Assembly (NCBI RefSeq): GCF_003697785.1
Contig: NZ_QOKZ01000007.1
Location: 62,001 to 126,000, forward strand
Source of the DNA: Paracoccus alkanivorans
GTDB lineage: Bacteria; Pseudomonadota; Alphaproteobacteria; Rhodobacterales; Rhodobacteraceae
Direction: 5' to 3'
DNA: 64,000 nucleotides
The notes under the pieces are model-generated. The model was not told the DNA's origin, did no database searches, and saw only the letters and a list, made by a program, of their open reading frames with translations. Made by a program: the position numbers and the translations under genes. Numbering within the stretch: the first letter of the stretch is position 1; the number at the start of each line of letters is the position of its first letter. Positions 29,464-38,272 of this stretch are shown here, in pieces.

Positions 29464-29538
29464 GTGAAATTCCTCCCCGTGGAGTTGCGGTTCGCAGCCG
29501 GACCTACTCGCCCGTTGTGACGAAGACGCAACATTATT

Positions 29539-29556
29539 GCGAAGGAAATGTGACAG
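29539..29556 (-). promoter_or_regulatory. Weak Pho-box-like site upstream of ugpB
   Basis: On the minus strand the sequence CTGTCAC-ATTT-CCTTCGC resembles a PhoB box, two CTGTCAT-like heptamers spaced by four bases. The first heptamer fits well (6 of 7) and the second poorly (4 of 7). Ugp operons are commonly phosphate-starvation regulated, which makes the site plausible but unproven. Confidence 0.3.
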
Positions 29557-29667
29557 TCTTTGATCGAATGGTCAACGGTTTTGGGTTTCCGGATGCGCGA
29601 AGTCATTCGCTTGTGTTCTCGAATGTTCTGGTTTCGGTATCCGAGAACATAAGGCGAAGGTGATGTT

Positions 29668-30672
29668 TCAGCGCGCCCCGGCACCGCCGAACAATCGTTT
29701 CACTCCCCCTATCAACGGCATGACGGTCGCTGACAGGACCGGGTTGATGACCCGCTCGACCACCGGGATCAGGATCAGCCCCAACACAAGCCCGAAGATG
29801 CCGTCGAAAAAGGCCGTCACCGCCCATTCGACCAGCCCGGGCGCCTGTGGCACGGCATGGGCCGCGGCCTCGGCCTGGTGATGGACCCAGTCATAAGGCG
29901 CATGCCAGCCCATCTCGCCCAGCCCGTGCAGGATGATCTGCCCGCCGACCCAGATCATCGCGGCGGTGCCGACGATGGTCAGCACCTTCATGAAACCCGG
30001 CATGAACTTGACGATCCCGCGCCCCAATGCGGCAATGGCCCCGCTGCGCCGGGTAGCCAGATGCACGCCGGCATCATCGGCCTTCACGATCAGCGCGACG
30101 AAGCCGTAAACCGCAACCGTGATGCCAACAGCGACCACTGCGAGGATCAGGGCTTTCAGCAGAAGCGAATCGTCAAAGGGGATGGTCGAAAGCGCGATGG
30201 TCATGATTTCGGCCGAAAGAATGAAATCGGTCTTGATTGCCCCCGCAACCCGCTGTTCCTCAAGCGCGGCGCCGTCGCTTTCGGGATGGGTATGCTCTTC
30301 GCTGTCATGCTCATCCCCGTGACCGAAGGCATGCGCAATCTTTTCGGCGCCCTCGAAACACAGATAGGCGCCGCCGATCATCAATAGCGGTGCGATCAGC
30401 CACGGCGCGAATGCCGACAGCAGCAACGCCACGGGCAGAAGGATCACCATCTTGTTGAAGATGGAGCCGCGGGCGATTTTCCAGACTATGGGAATCTCGC
30501 GGCTGGCATCGAAGCCATGCACGTATTTCGGCGTCACCGCAGCGTCGTCGATGACCGCGCCCGCGGCCTTGGCCCCGGCCTTGGCTGCCTGTCCCGCCAC
30601 GTCGTCGATCGATGCCGCCGCGACCTTGGAAATGCTTGCCACATCGTCCAGAAGTGCAATCAGACCACTCAT
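29668..30672 (-). CDS. DUF808 (YedI-like) membrane protein
   Basis: A 334-residue protein of the DUF808 family. MSGLIALLDDVASISKVAAASIDDVAGQAAKA is the strongly conserved N-terminus (split here over residues 1-32), which fixes the start at 30672 although the frame is open to 30777. Further conserved parts are ITPKYVHG-like VTPKYVHGFD, LLMIGGAYLCFEGAEKI and IKTDFILSAEIMTIAL. Several membrane helices are present, and a His/Glu-rich loop (HGDEHDSEEHTHPES) lies near residue 145. E. coli YedI is the named relative; function unknown. It is transcribed alone. Confidence 0.88.
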   Translation of the reverse strand: MSGLIALLDDVASISKVAAASIDDVAGQAAKAGAKAAGAVIDDAAVTPKYVHGFDASREIPIVWKIARGSIFNKMVILLPVALLLSAFAPWLIAPLLMIGGAYLCFEGAEKIAHAFGHGDEHDSEEHTHPESDGAALEEQRVAGAIKTDFILSAEIMTIALSTIPFDDSLLLKALILAVVAVGITVAVYGFVALIVKADDAGVHLATRRSGAIAALGRGIVKFMPGFMKVLTIVGTAAMIWVGGQIILHGLGEMGWHAPYDWVHHQAEAAAHAVPQAPGLVEWAVTAFFDGIFGLVLGLILIPVVERVINPVLSATVMPLIGGVKRLFGGAGAR

Positions 30673-30828
30673 TTTCCCTCGATTCCATTTACTGCCGCCG
30701 GATATCATCTGTGCAAAGCAACGCGCCGGGTTCAAGCCCGGTTCGATCGGAAAGCCGGATCGCGGGGCTTCGGACAATGAACAAGGTCCCGGCCGTCATG
30801 GACGCGGTATGCCCTGACCAGCCCGTAT

Positions 30829-31191
30829 CTAGTTCCGCCACCACAGGAACGCTGCAATGGCAGCGATGACGATCAGCCCAAGCAACATTCCCGCTGGCCC
30901 TCGCCACCACGAAGGCGATTTGGCGGGATCCTCTGTCAGCGGCGCGGCGATATGTCCCAGCCTTTCGCGGATACCCTGCCATGCACGGGCAGGGGCCATT
31001 ACCGGGGTCAACCCCTCGGTCATACCTGCCAGACGCTCTTGCCAATCGCGGACGCTTTGGGCGAATGCCGGATCGTCGGATAACCGGGCCACTGCGGCTT
31101 GCGCCTCCTCGCCTTCCAGAAGGCCGAGCGCCAGTTCCGCCGCCAGGGCGTCATCCTCCTGCTGCGGGGTGAGCGGGGCTTTCTCGGTCAT
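30829..31191 (-). CDS. Anti-sigma factor, short form
   Basis: A 120-residue protein translated from an ATG that overlaps the sigma factor stop by four bases. The N-terminal part (DDALAAELALGLLEGEEAQAA) matches the cytoplasmic sigma-binding region of RskA/ChrR-like anti-sigma factors. One membrane helix (about residues 98-117) follows and the protein ends right after it with WWRN. RskA proteins normally have a further periplasmic domain of about 100 residues, so this one is unusually short and may sense signals through another partner or be regulated only by proteolysis. Confidence 0.75.
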   Translation of the reverse strand: MTEKAPLTPQQEDDALAAELALGLLEGEEAQAAVARLSDDPAFAQSVRDWQERLAGMTEGLTPVMAPARAWQGIRERLGHIAAPLTEDPAKSPSWWRGPAGMLLGLIVIAAIAAFLWWRN

Positions 31192-31742
31192 TGGCTGATA
31201 CAATCCTTCAGCCGCAGCAGACTGCCGCGCAGCCAGTTGCGGGCGACGCTGACCGGCATGTCCACGCGTGCGGAAAGATCCGCATAGGTCAGGCCCTCGA
31301 GGTAAGCGGTGCGGACGGCACCGGCCCGATCCTCGCCAAGTTGCACAAGGCATTCGTCCAGGGATTTGTGCTTTTGCGCATGGCTTCCGGCGGCGTCGGA
31401 GCCTGTTTCGGCCGGACCGGCCGACGCGGCCTCTTCGGTAAAGGAGCTGGTCGGGCGCGAGGTGCGGGCGCGCAGGCGGTCCACGGCACGGTTACGGGTG
31501 ATCGTGATCAGCCATGTCATTGGAGAAAGGCCGCTGGACGCATGGCGCCCCGCCCCCTGCCATATTCTGATATAGACCTCTTGCAGCGCCTCTTCCGCTT
31601 CGGGCCGGTCCTTCAGCACCGACAGGCATATGGCATGCAACCTGGGCGAGGTCACCTCGTAAAGCGTCGCGAAGGCGCTGCGGTCCCCGTTGGCCGTGCC
31701 TGCGATCATCTTTTCCAACTGGTTCTTGCGGGTGCCCTGCAC
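31188..31742 (-). CDS. ECF-type RNA polymerase sigma factor
   Basis: A sigma-70-family protein of about 184 residues with region 2 ([51 protein letters not shown]) and region 4 ([32 protein letters not shown]) HTH. This is the SigK-like group paired with RskA-type anti-sigma factors, and one is encoded next with overlap. The start is uncertain: GTG 31742 is chosen to leave a short leader like that of relatives; ATG 31709 is also possible, and the frame is open to 31844. The regulated genes are unknown. Confidence 0.82.
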   Translation of the reverse strand: MQGTRKNQLEKMIAGTANGDRSAFATLYEVTSPRLHAICLSVLKDRPEAEEALQEVYIRIWQGAGRHASSGLSPMTWLITITRNRAVDRLRARTSRPTSSFTEEAASAGPAETGSDAAGSHAQKHKSLDECLVQLGEDRAGAVRTAYLEGLTYADLSARVDMPVSVARNWLRGSLLRLKDCISQ

Positions 31743-31876
31743 GCGTGGCCTCGGGATTGCGTTTCTGGATTCAGCCGCGACATTATGGGCGCCATCACGG
31801 CGCGTCAACGCGCGCCTGCTTGCACAAGGCGGACGAATGCGCAATCAAGGCGCGGATGCGAGGAAAGGGCCAGACA

Positions 31877-32848
31877 ATGTTGGACATGAACGCCAAACCC
31901 ACCGAAGAGATCGATCTGCGCGAAATTTTCGGTCTGGACAGCGATATGAAGGTAAAGGGTTTTGCCGAGTCCAGCGAACGCGTGCCCGATATCGACAGCA
32001 CCTACAAGTTCGACCCCGACACGACGCTCGCGATTCTGGCGGGTTTCGCCTATAACCGCCGGGTGATGATCCAGGGCTATCACGGCACCGGCAAATCGAC
32101 GCATATCGAGCAGGTCGCCGCGCGCCTGAACTGGCCCTGCGTTCGGGTGAACCTCGACAGCCATGTTTCGCGGATCGACCTGATCGGCAAGGACGCGATC
32201 AAGCTGGTCGATGGCAAGCAGGTGACGGTGTTCCACGAGGGTATCCTGCCCTGGGCGCTGCGCAACCCGACCGCCATCGTTTTCGACGAATATGACGCGG
32301 GCCGCGCCGATGTGATGTTCGTGATCCAGCGTGTGCTGGAGGCCGATGGCAAGCTGACACTGCTGGACCAGAACGAGGTGATTACGCCCAATCCCTTCTT
32401 CCGGCTGTTCGCTACCTCGAACACGGTGGGTCTGGGCGACACGACCGGCCTCTATCACGGCACGCAGCAGATCAACCAGGGTCAGATGGACCGCTGGTCG
32501 CTGGTCTCGACGCTGAACTATCTGTCGCATGACGCCGAGGCCGCCATCGTTCTGGCCAAGAACCCGAACTACAACAACGAAAAGGGCCGCAAGGTGATCA
32601 GCCAGATGGTGACGCTGGCCGACCTGACCCGGACCGCCTTCATGCAGGGCGACCTGTCCACGGTGATGTCGCCGCGCACGGTGATCACTTGGGCGCAGAA
32701 CGCCCGGATCTTCGACAATATCGGCTATGCTTTCCGGCTGACCTTCCTGAACAAATGCGATGAACTGGAGCGCCAGACCGTGGCCGAGTTCTATCAGCGC
32801 CTGTTCGACGAGGAACTGCCGGAAAGCGCGGCGGCGATGGCGGGGTGA
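31877..32848 (+). CDS. cobS: Cobaltochelatase subunit CobS
   Basis: A 323-residue AAA+ ATPase subunit of the aerobic CobNST cobaltochelatase, which inserts cobalt into hydrogenobyrinate a,c-diamide in B12 synthesis. Walker A is [14 protein letters not shown] (about residue 72) and Walker B is [10 protein letters not shown]. The conserved [21 protein letters not shown] and MDRWSLV are also present. The start is ATG 31877 after an AGGAAAGGG site; the longer open frame is not needed. Its usual partner cobT lies 1.0 kb downstream, separated by two lipoprotein genes. No cobN in the window. Confidence 0.95.
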   Translation: MLDMNAKPTEEIDLREIFGLDSDMKVKGFAESSERVPDIDSTYKFDPDTTLAILAGFAYNRRVMIQGYHGTGKSTHIEQVAARLNWPCVRVNLDSHVSRIDLIGKDAIKLVDGKQVTVFHEGILPWALRNPTAIVFDEYDAGRADVMFVIQRVLEADGKLTLLDQNEVITPNPFFRLFATSNTVGLGDTTGLYHGTQQINQGQMDRWSLVSTLNYLSHDAEAAIVLAKNPNYNNEKGRKVISQMVTLADLTRTAFMQGDLSTVMSPRTVITWAQNARIFDNIGYAFRLTFLNKCDELERQTVAEFYQRLFDEELPESAAAMAG

Positions 32849-32911
32849 TCGCGTAATAAGCTTACATATTCGATGCCTTTTCGGCAGAGACCAGAGCGAG
32901 GAGACATTAAA

Positions 32912-33298
32912 ATGAAAAGAGTGGTGGCCATTGGGAGCATCCTTGGACTTCTGGCGGCTTGTTCGTCGGGGATGACGCCAGAGCAGCGAAGCGAGCGTGC
33001 GGCCAACTTAGCGAAAAACAGTGCGATCTGGAAAACACGCAAGACTTACAATATGGAAGGCGCAACGATTGACTTGGCGGTAAGCCCTGATCGTGATTAC
33101 GCGTTGATCTGGCCGGCCCCAAAAAATCAGAAGGTAACGATTGGGCAGGTTGAACGAGGCGTTACCTCGGTGACAGGTTGTAAGACCCAATTTGACGGGT
33201 TGCTGTTGATGATCGCAAAAGGAGATCGCAATGCGATCGCGCCTTTCGACAAGATGAGCAACATGCAGAATGGCTTGAGGATGGATTTGGCGTGCTAA
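32912..33298 (+). CDS. Small lipoprotein of unknown function
   Basis: A 128-residue predicted lipoprotein: MKRVVAIGSILGLLAACSS ends in a lipobox (LAAC). The mature part has no family I recognise; it holds DLAVSPDRDYALIWPAPKN and ends in Cys. It starts with a good site (GAGGAG) and its end overlaps the next lipoprotein gene by seven bases, so the two form a pair. Base composition is less GC-rich than cobS and cobT on either side, hinting at later insertion. Probably exposed in the periplasm or outer membrane. Confidence 0.72.
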   Translation: MKRVVAIGSILGLLAACSSGMTPEQRSERAANLAKNSAIWKTRKTYNMEGATIDLAVSPDRDYALIWPAPKNQKVTIGQVERGVTSVTGCKTQFDGLLLMIAKGDRNAIAPFDKMSNMQNGLRMDLAC

Positions 33299-33801
33299 AA
33301 TCCAGACCTGCCTCACTTTATGGCCTGATCATCGGACTGGCGGTCGGTATTGCCGGTTGTTCCAGCAGTATGGGGGAACGGACAAGCGAGCTTCAGGCGA
33401 TAATGGCACGTCCAACCGAATTTCCGAACTACCCGCAAAGCGACAATACCTATCTTACTTTTTCGCAGCATCACGGGTTTCAGGTGAACTATCTTGCCGC
33501 TAATGGACGTTCGTGGCTTTGGTATCCGGGGAACGATGGTGCTGTTCCCGAGCTTTGGCGGGTCGATCAAGCCCAGGATCGCGTTTGCTGGAAGCATCCC
33601 AGCAACAGCTATAATCCTGTCACTGGTCAACATGGTGGGCAAGAAAGTTGCGAGAACTTGACGCTATCACGCAAGCTTGTAATCGCCAAACTGCGAGGCG
33701 ACCCTTATAATCTAGCTAGTGGTCATACACCGGCAACGCTCGATAAATGCACCGCTCCGAAAGAATTTCGCTTCGACCGGGAAAAATATCGTTGCAAATA
33801 G
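33292..33801 (+). CDS. Small lipoprotein of unknown function
   Basis: A 169-residue predicted lipoprotein starting at GTG 33292 within the end of the preceding gene. The signal LYGLIIGLAVGIAGCSSS ends in a lipobox (IAGC). The mature part is rich in aromatic residues (YLTFSQHHGFQVNYLAANGRSWLWYPG split over residues 53-80), with a central VCWKHPSNSY and four further Cys-bearing positions, but fits no family I know. Like its partner it is AT-richer than the flanking cobalamin genes. Confidence 0.72.
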   Translation: MLKSRPASLYGLIIGLAVGIAGCSSSMGERTSELQAIMARPTEFPNYPQSDNTYLTFSQHHGFQVNYLAANGRSWLWYPGNDGAVPELWRVDQAQDRVCWKHPSNSYNPVTGQHGGQESCENLTLSRKLVIAKLRGDPYNLASGHTPATLDKCTAPKEFRFDREKYRCK

Positions 33802-33858
33802 GTAAGATTTCATACCGCCTCAGTGACTTCCGTCGCATCTATAAACTCTAATGTCAGC

Positions 33859-35727
33859 ATGAAAACCACCGACAATCCCGCCGATCCGTTCAAGAAGGCC
33901 CTGACCGAGGCCACCCGCACGCTGGCCGATCAGCACGAGTTGAACGTCACCTTCAGCGCCGATCCTGCCGGGGTCTCGGGTGATACGATGCGGCTGCCGC
34001 AGGTCAGCCGCCGGATGGGGCGGGATGAGGTGTTGCTGGCGCGCGGCACCGCCGACGCGCTCGCCATGCGGATGCGCCATCACGACGCCGCGACTCATGC
34101 CAAATTCGCCCCCGCCGGGCCGATGGCGCGCGAGCTTTACGAGGCGATGGAGACTGCCCGCTGCGAGGCATTGGGCGCGCGCGACATGCCCGGCGCGCTG
34201 TCGAATATCGACGCCAAGATCGGTGCGGATGCCGAGAAGAAGGGCTATGCGCAGATCAAGGCGGCCTCGGATGCGCCGCTGTCGGTGGCGGCGGGCTATA
34301 TCCTGCGGCAGGCCGCAACCGGGCGGCCCTTGCCCGGGGGAGCGCAGCATGTGGCCGATCTGTGGCGGCCCTTTGTCGAACAACAGGCCGGCGATACGCT
34401 TGGCGAGGTGAACGAGGTTCTGGCCGATCAGGCCGCTTTCGCGCGCCTTGCCCGCCGGGTCATCAGCGATCTGGGCTATGGCGACCAGCTTGGCGAGGAC
34501 CCGGACGAGCCCGAAGAGGACGATGCCGAGGAAAACGCCGAGCAGGACGAGGAAGCCGGCGATAATCAGTCCCGCGACCAGGATGACAGCGAGGATGCCG
34601 AGGCCTCGCCCGAACGCAGCCAGGAGCAGCAGCAGGACGAGCGGCAGGCGCAAGTCAGCATGGACGACCAGTCCGAAGACGAGTTGACTGACGAGGCCGA
34701 GATGCCCGAGGCCGAGAGCCCGCCGGATATTCCTCCGCCGGTCAGCGAGGCGTCGCCCGACTACAAGGTGTTCAGCCAGCAATGGGACGAGGAAATCCGT
34801 GCCGAGGATCTGGCCGATCCGGCGGAGCTGGAGCGGCTGCGGGCCTATCTGGACAAGCAGCTTGAGCCCCTGCGCGGCGCGGTCAGCCGCCTGGCGAACA
34901 AGCTGCAGCGGCGCTTGCAGGCGCAGCAGAACCGTTCATGGGAGTTCGACAAGGAAGAGGGCGTTCTGGATGCTGGACGTCTCGCCCGGGTCGTCGCGAA
35001 TCCGACCACGCCGCTGAGCTTCAAGGTCGAGAAGGACATGGAGTTCCGCGACACGGTGGTGACGCTGCTTCTGGACAATTCCGGTTCCATGCGGGGGCGT
35101 CCGATCTCGATCGCGGCGATCTGCGCCGATGTGCTGGCGCGCACGCTCGAACGCTGCAGCGTCAAGGTCGAGATCCTCGGCTTCACCACCCGGGCATGGA
35201 AGGGCGGGCAGGCGCGCGAGGCGTGGTTGCAGGCCGGGCGGCCCGCGACGCCGGGGCGGCTGAACGATCTGCGCCATATCATCTACAAGCCCGCCGATGC
35301 GCCATGGCGGCGGGTGCGGCCCAATCTGGGGCTGATGATGAAAGAGGGGTTGCTGAAGGAAAACATCGACGGCGAGGCGCTGGAATGGGCGCATAAGCGG
35401 CTGGTCAAGCGGCCCGAGGCACGCAAGATCCTGATGGTGATCTCGGACGGCGCGCCGGTCGATGATTCGACGCTGTCGGTGAATCCGGCGAACTATCTGG
35501 AAAAGCATCTGCGCGACGTGATCGCCATGGTCGAGCGCAAGAAGCTAGTCGAACTTCTGGCCATCGGGATCGGCCACGACGTGACCCGCTATTACGAGCG
35601 TGCCGTGACGATCACCGATGCCGAGCAACTGGCGGGCGCGATTACCGAGCAATTGGCGGCGTTGTTCGACAGCGATCCGCGCAAGCGTGCCCGGGTGATG
35701 GGGATGTCGGCGCTGCGTCGTGCGTGA
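33859..35727 (+). CDS. cobT: Cobaltochelatase subunit CobT
   Basis: A 622-residue subunit of the CobNST cobaltochelatase that pairs with CobS. The N-terminal part is helical. A long acidic stretch rich in Glu, Asp and Gln covers about residues 220-300, as in all CobT proteins. A C-terminal von Willebrand A domain has the metal site [17 protein letters not shown]. The C-terminus includes [20 protein letters not shown]. The start is put at ATG 33859; the frame stays open to 33823, and no strong ribosome-binding site is seen. It is 1.0 kb from cobS. Confidence 0.95.
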   Translation: MKTTDNPADPFKKALTEATRTLADQHELNVTFSADPAGVSGDTMRLPQVSRRMGRDEVLLARGTADALAMRMRHHDAATHAKFAPAGPMARELYEAMETARCEALGARDMPGALSNIDAKIGADAEKKGYAQIKAASDAPLSVAAGYILRQAATGRPLPGGAQHVADLWRPFVEQQAGDTLGEVNEVLADQAAFARLARRVISDLGYGDQLGEDPDEPEEDDAEENAEQDEEAGDNQSRDQDDSEDAEASPERSQEQQQDERQAQVSMDDQSEDELTDEAEMPEAESPPDIPPPVSEASPDYKVFSQQWDEEIRAEDLADPAELERLRAYLDKQLEPLRGAVSRLANKLQRRLQAQQNRSWEFDKEEGVLDAGRLARVVANPTTPLSFKVEKDMEFRDTVVTLLLDNSGSMRGRPISIAAICADVLARTLERCSVKVEILGFTTRAWKGGQAREAWLQAGRPATPGRLNDLRHIIYKPADAPWRRVRPNLGLMMKEGLLKENIDGEALEWAHKRLVKRPEARKILMVISDGAPVDDSTLSVNPANYLEKHLRDVIAMVERKKLVELLAIGIGHDVTRYYERAVTITDAEQLAGAITEQLAALFDSDPRKRARVMGMSALRRA

Positions 35728-35790
35728 GATCGCGTCCCGCGATGGCTCCGTGGCAGGCTGCCGTCCTGCCTGCCCGGCAATATGGAGGGG

Positions 35791-35976
35791 ATGATGCTGG
35801 TCGATCCGAATGCGCCGTTTTTCCGGCCGCTCTGGGTGCGGGTGCTATGCGTGGCACTGCCGCTGATCTGGGCGGGGGTCGAACTGTCGATGAACAGTTT
35901 TTTCTGGGCGATCCTGTTCGGGGCGGCGGGGGTTTACCTGGGATATGAGTTGTTCATTCGCCGGAAAGCCGACTGA
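35791..35976 (+). CDS. Small two-helix membrane protein (DUF3329-like)
   Basis: A protein of about 61 residues beginning MMLVDPNAPFFRPLWVRVL, followed by two hydrophobic segments (about residues 14-31 and 38-53) and a basic end. The PFFRPLWVRV motif with WAILFGAAGVYLGYEL is shared with short alphaproteobacterial proteins labelled DUF3329. Starts at ATG 35782, 35791 and 35794 are all in frame; GGAGGGG sits just before the last two, so the exact start is uncertain. It follows cobT at about 60 bp and could be cotranscribed. Function unknown. Confidence 0.6.
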   Translation: MMLVDPNAPFFRPLWVRVLCVALPLIWAGVELSMNSFFWAILFGAAGVYLGYELFIRRKAD

Positions 35977-35988
35977 CCGCGCGTCCCT

Positions 35989-36531
35989 TCAGGTCAAAGC
36001 CGCCGCAAAGAGCCGCGAGATGTCACGCCAGTTCCGGACCCGTTGATAACGGTTTTCCCGGCGGTTCTTCGGAGCGTCGTAAAGAATGCCGCGCCCGCCC
36101 AGTTTCTCGAAGTGATGAGGGGTGTCGTCGATCAGGTAATCGACATCCACGACATGCTTGTGCCCGCAGAACACCAGCCGCAGCGGGTCGAAAAACGGCA
36201 GATGCTCACCGACCCATGCGAATTTGTGCTGAAGGCTGCCGGGATGTTCCATCGCCGCCGTAACGATGAAGATGTCATGGGCGTGATAAAGTTCGGTCAG
36301 GACCTCTATCGCATCATCCATCGGGGCGAGATGCCGAAAGATCGAACCTTCGTTCAGCATTTCTGTCATGATGGCGTTCTGTGGCGGGGTCAGCAACGTT
36401 TCGATCGGCTCGTCGGCCCGGTCGCTCAGGGAGAGGCCGAACTCCCGCCCGGCCCATTCGATCAGGCTGGCATGGGTGTTGCAGATCACATCGTCCATAT
36501 CGACGCCGATCCGGTATCTTGTGCTGGTCAT
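35989..36531 (-). CDS. HAD-family 5'(3')-deoxyribonucleotidase-like protein
   Basis: A 180-residue haloacid dehalogenase-fold phosphatase of the NT5C type. RIGVDMDDVICNTHASLIEW is motif I with the nucleophile Asp and the acid/base Asp. FIVTAAMEHPGSLQHKFAWV is motif II/III-like, and DYLIDDTPHHFEKL holds the acidic pair of motif IV. These enzymes dephosphorylate (deoxy)nucleoside monophosphates; the true substrate is not shown. It lies 12 bp downstream of no gene on its own strand but follows the alpha-glucosidase gene (12 bp gap), so cotranscription with that gene is likely. Confidence 0.8.
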   Translation of the reverse strand: MTSTRYRIGVDMDDVICNTHASLIEWAGREFGLSLSDRADEPIETLLTPPQNAIMTEMLNEGSIFRHLAPMDDAIEVLTELYHAHDIFIVTAAMEHPGSLQHKFAWVGEHLPFFDPLRLVFCGHKHVVDVDYLIDDTPHHFEKLGGRGILYDAPKNRRENRYQRVRNWRDISRLFAAALT

Positions 36532-36543
36532 GGAATGGTCCTG

Positions 36544-38148
36544 TCAGGCTTGCAGATCAATATTGCCGCTCAACCATGCGAAACCGTTCGCGGGCAGAAC
36601 AAGCCTGCCTGCCGACAATGACGCATGGGAAGGGCCGGAGAGCACGGTGTCGCCCGTGACGGTCAACTGTTCTGGACTGGCGGAAAGGTTGAATACACAG
36701 GTCAGGCTCGTGCCTTCATGAGTTCGGCGGAAGGCAAGCACCGGTTCGGGCAGATCTGGGAATTCGGTTTGCCCCCAACGCAGTGCGGGTTGCGATTTGC
36801 GGAAGGACAGGATGGCGCGATAGGCGGCCAGCACGCTGTCGTTGTCGGCCTGCTGGATTGTAACGGCCCGGCTGGCCTGTGGTGCCTTGACCGGCAGCCA
36901 CGGATCGGCGGTGGTAAAGCCCGCATTCGGGGCATCCGCATCCCAGACCATCGGGGTGCGGCAGCCGTCCCGGCCCCTGACCTCGGGCCAGAAACGCAGG
37001 GCGGGCGGATCCGTGAGTTCCTCATAGACCAGTTCGGTCTCCGTCTGGCCCAGTTCCTCGCCCTGGTAGAGACAGATCGTGCCGGGGAAGGACAGCAGCA
37101 TTGCCGCCGCCTGCCGGGCGAGTGCATCGGGGTTGCCTGCATGGTCCTGCCAGCGGGTGACGTGGCGGATCACGTCATGGTTCGAGAAACTCCAGCAGGA
37201 ATGCCCGTCCGGGGCGCCCTTTTGCACGCCCTCGATGCAGCGGCGGAAATGCGCGGCGGTGAATTCCGGGCTGAGCATCTCGAAGCTGTAGCACATGTGC
37301 AGCCGGTCGTTTCCGGCGGTATATTCCGCCATGATGTCGATGGCGGTCTGGCCGCCATCCCCGACCTCTCCCACCATCATGCGCGCGTCGTATTCGTCGG
37401 TCAGCGCGCGCATCCGTTTCAGGAAACCGATATTCTCGGGGCGGTTCTTGGAGTGGACATGGCGCTGGAAACCATAGGTTTCCGGCCCGGTATGGTCGGG
37501 ATTGGGCGGGTTGTCGCGCAGCTGGGCATCGTGGAAATAGTAGTTCACCGTGTCCAGCCGGAAACCGTCCACGCCGCGCTCCAGCCAGAAGCGCATGGTT
37601 TCCAGCAGCGTGTCCTGCACGGCCGGGTTGTGCATGTTCAGATCCGGCTGCTCGATCAGGAAATTATGCAGGTAATACTGCCTGCGGCGCGGCTCCCATT
37701 CCCATGCCGGGCCACCGAAGACCGAGGGCCAGTTGTTCGGGGGCGTGCCGTCGGGATTGGGATCGGCCCAGACATACCAGTCGGCGCGCGGGTTGTCGCG
37801 ACTCTGGCGGCTTTCGGCGAACCATGGATGCTTGTCGCTGGAATGGCTGATGACTTGGTCGATAATGACTTTCAGTCCCAGTTCATGTGCCCGTGCGACC
37901 AGTGCGTCGAAATCCGCGAGCGTGCCGAAAAGCGGGTCGATATCGGTATAATCCGACACGTCATACCCCATGTCCTTCATCGGCGAAGTGAAGATCGGCG
38001 ACAGCCAGATCGCATCCACGCCAAGCCCGGCGACATGGTCGAGGCGCTGCGTGATACCCTTCAGATCCCCGATCCCGTCGCCATCGCTGTCCTGAAAGCT
38101 GCGGGGGTAAATCTGGTAGATCACCGCGTCACGCCACCATTCCACCAT
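36544..38148 (-). CDS. GH13 alpha-glucosidase
   Basis: A 534-residue glycoside hydrolase of family GH13 in the oligo-1,6-glucosidase/alpha-glucosidase group, predicted to release glucose from maltose-like oligosaccharides in the cytoplasm. Conserved motifs: YQIYPRSFQDSDGDGIGDL, KVIIDQVISHSSDKHPWF, DGFRLDTVNYYFHD with the nucleophile Asp, MMVGEVGD with the acid/base Glu, and WSFSNHDVIRHVTRW. No signal peptide. ATG 38148 is chosen over the longer open frame to 38193. It is divergent from glgB, and the shared intergenic region holds an operator-like repeat. Confidence 0.93.
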   Translation of the reverse strand: MVEWWRDAVIYQIYPRSFQDSDGDGIGDLKGITQRLDHVAGLGVDAIWLSPIFTSPMKDMGYDVSDYTDIDPLFGTLADFDALVARAHELGLKVIIDQVISHSSDKHPWFAESRQSRDNPRADWYVWADPNPDGTPPNNWPSVFGGPAWEWEPRRRQYYLHNFLIEQPDLNMHNPAVQDTLLETMRFWLERGVDGFRLDTVNYYFHDAQLRDNPPNPDHTGPETYGFQRHVHSKNRPENIGFLKRMRALTDEYDARMMVGEVGDGGQTAIDIMAEYTAGNDRLHMCYSFEMLSPEFTAAHFRRCIEGVQKGAPDGHSCWSFSNHDVIRHVTRWQDHAGNPDALARQAAAMLLSFPGTICLYQGEELGQTETELVYEELTDPPALRFWPEVRGRDGCRTPMVWDADAPNAGFTTADPWLPVKAPQASRAVTIQQADNDSVLAAYRAILSFRKSQPALRWGQTEFPDLPEPVLAFRRTHEGTSLTCVFNLSASPEQLTVTGDTVLSGPSHASLSAGRLVLPANGFAWLSGNIDLQA

Positions 38149-38218
38149 CGACTGCTCCTGTATCCTCAATGAGATTCGGCCCGAGTAAATCATGACTGTA
38201 GCCGGGAGCGAAAGAAAT

Positions 38219-38237
38219 TGTTAGCGTTAACTAACGC
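38219..38237. promoter_or_regulatory. LacI-type operator-like repeat between alpha-glucosidase and glgB
   Basis: TGTTAGCGTTAACTAACGC contains two nested inverted repeats: GTTAG-N6-CTAAC and GCGTTA-AC-TAACGC. The first has a central CG with GTTA half sites, the pattern of LacI/GalR-family operators. It sits 71-89 bp from the glucosidase start and 36-54 bp from the glgB start, so it could control both. No LacI-type gene is in the window. Confidence 0.5.
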
Positions 38238-38272
38238 ATTGCTCGAATCTTTGCGCCGGATAGAGTGGGGGC

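Noticed and set aside
27091..29520. Long plus-strand open frame of 809 codons antisense to the ugp genes
   Set aside because: It is the mirror of GC-rich codon use in ugpB, ugpA and ugpE; its product is rich in Arg, His, Gln and Gly and shows no domain, while the minus-strand genes have full motifs.
36625..38172. 515-codon plus-strand frame antisense to the alpha-glucosidase gene
   Set aside because: The minus-strand protein has all GH13 catalytic motifs; the antisense product shows no domain.
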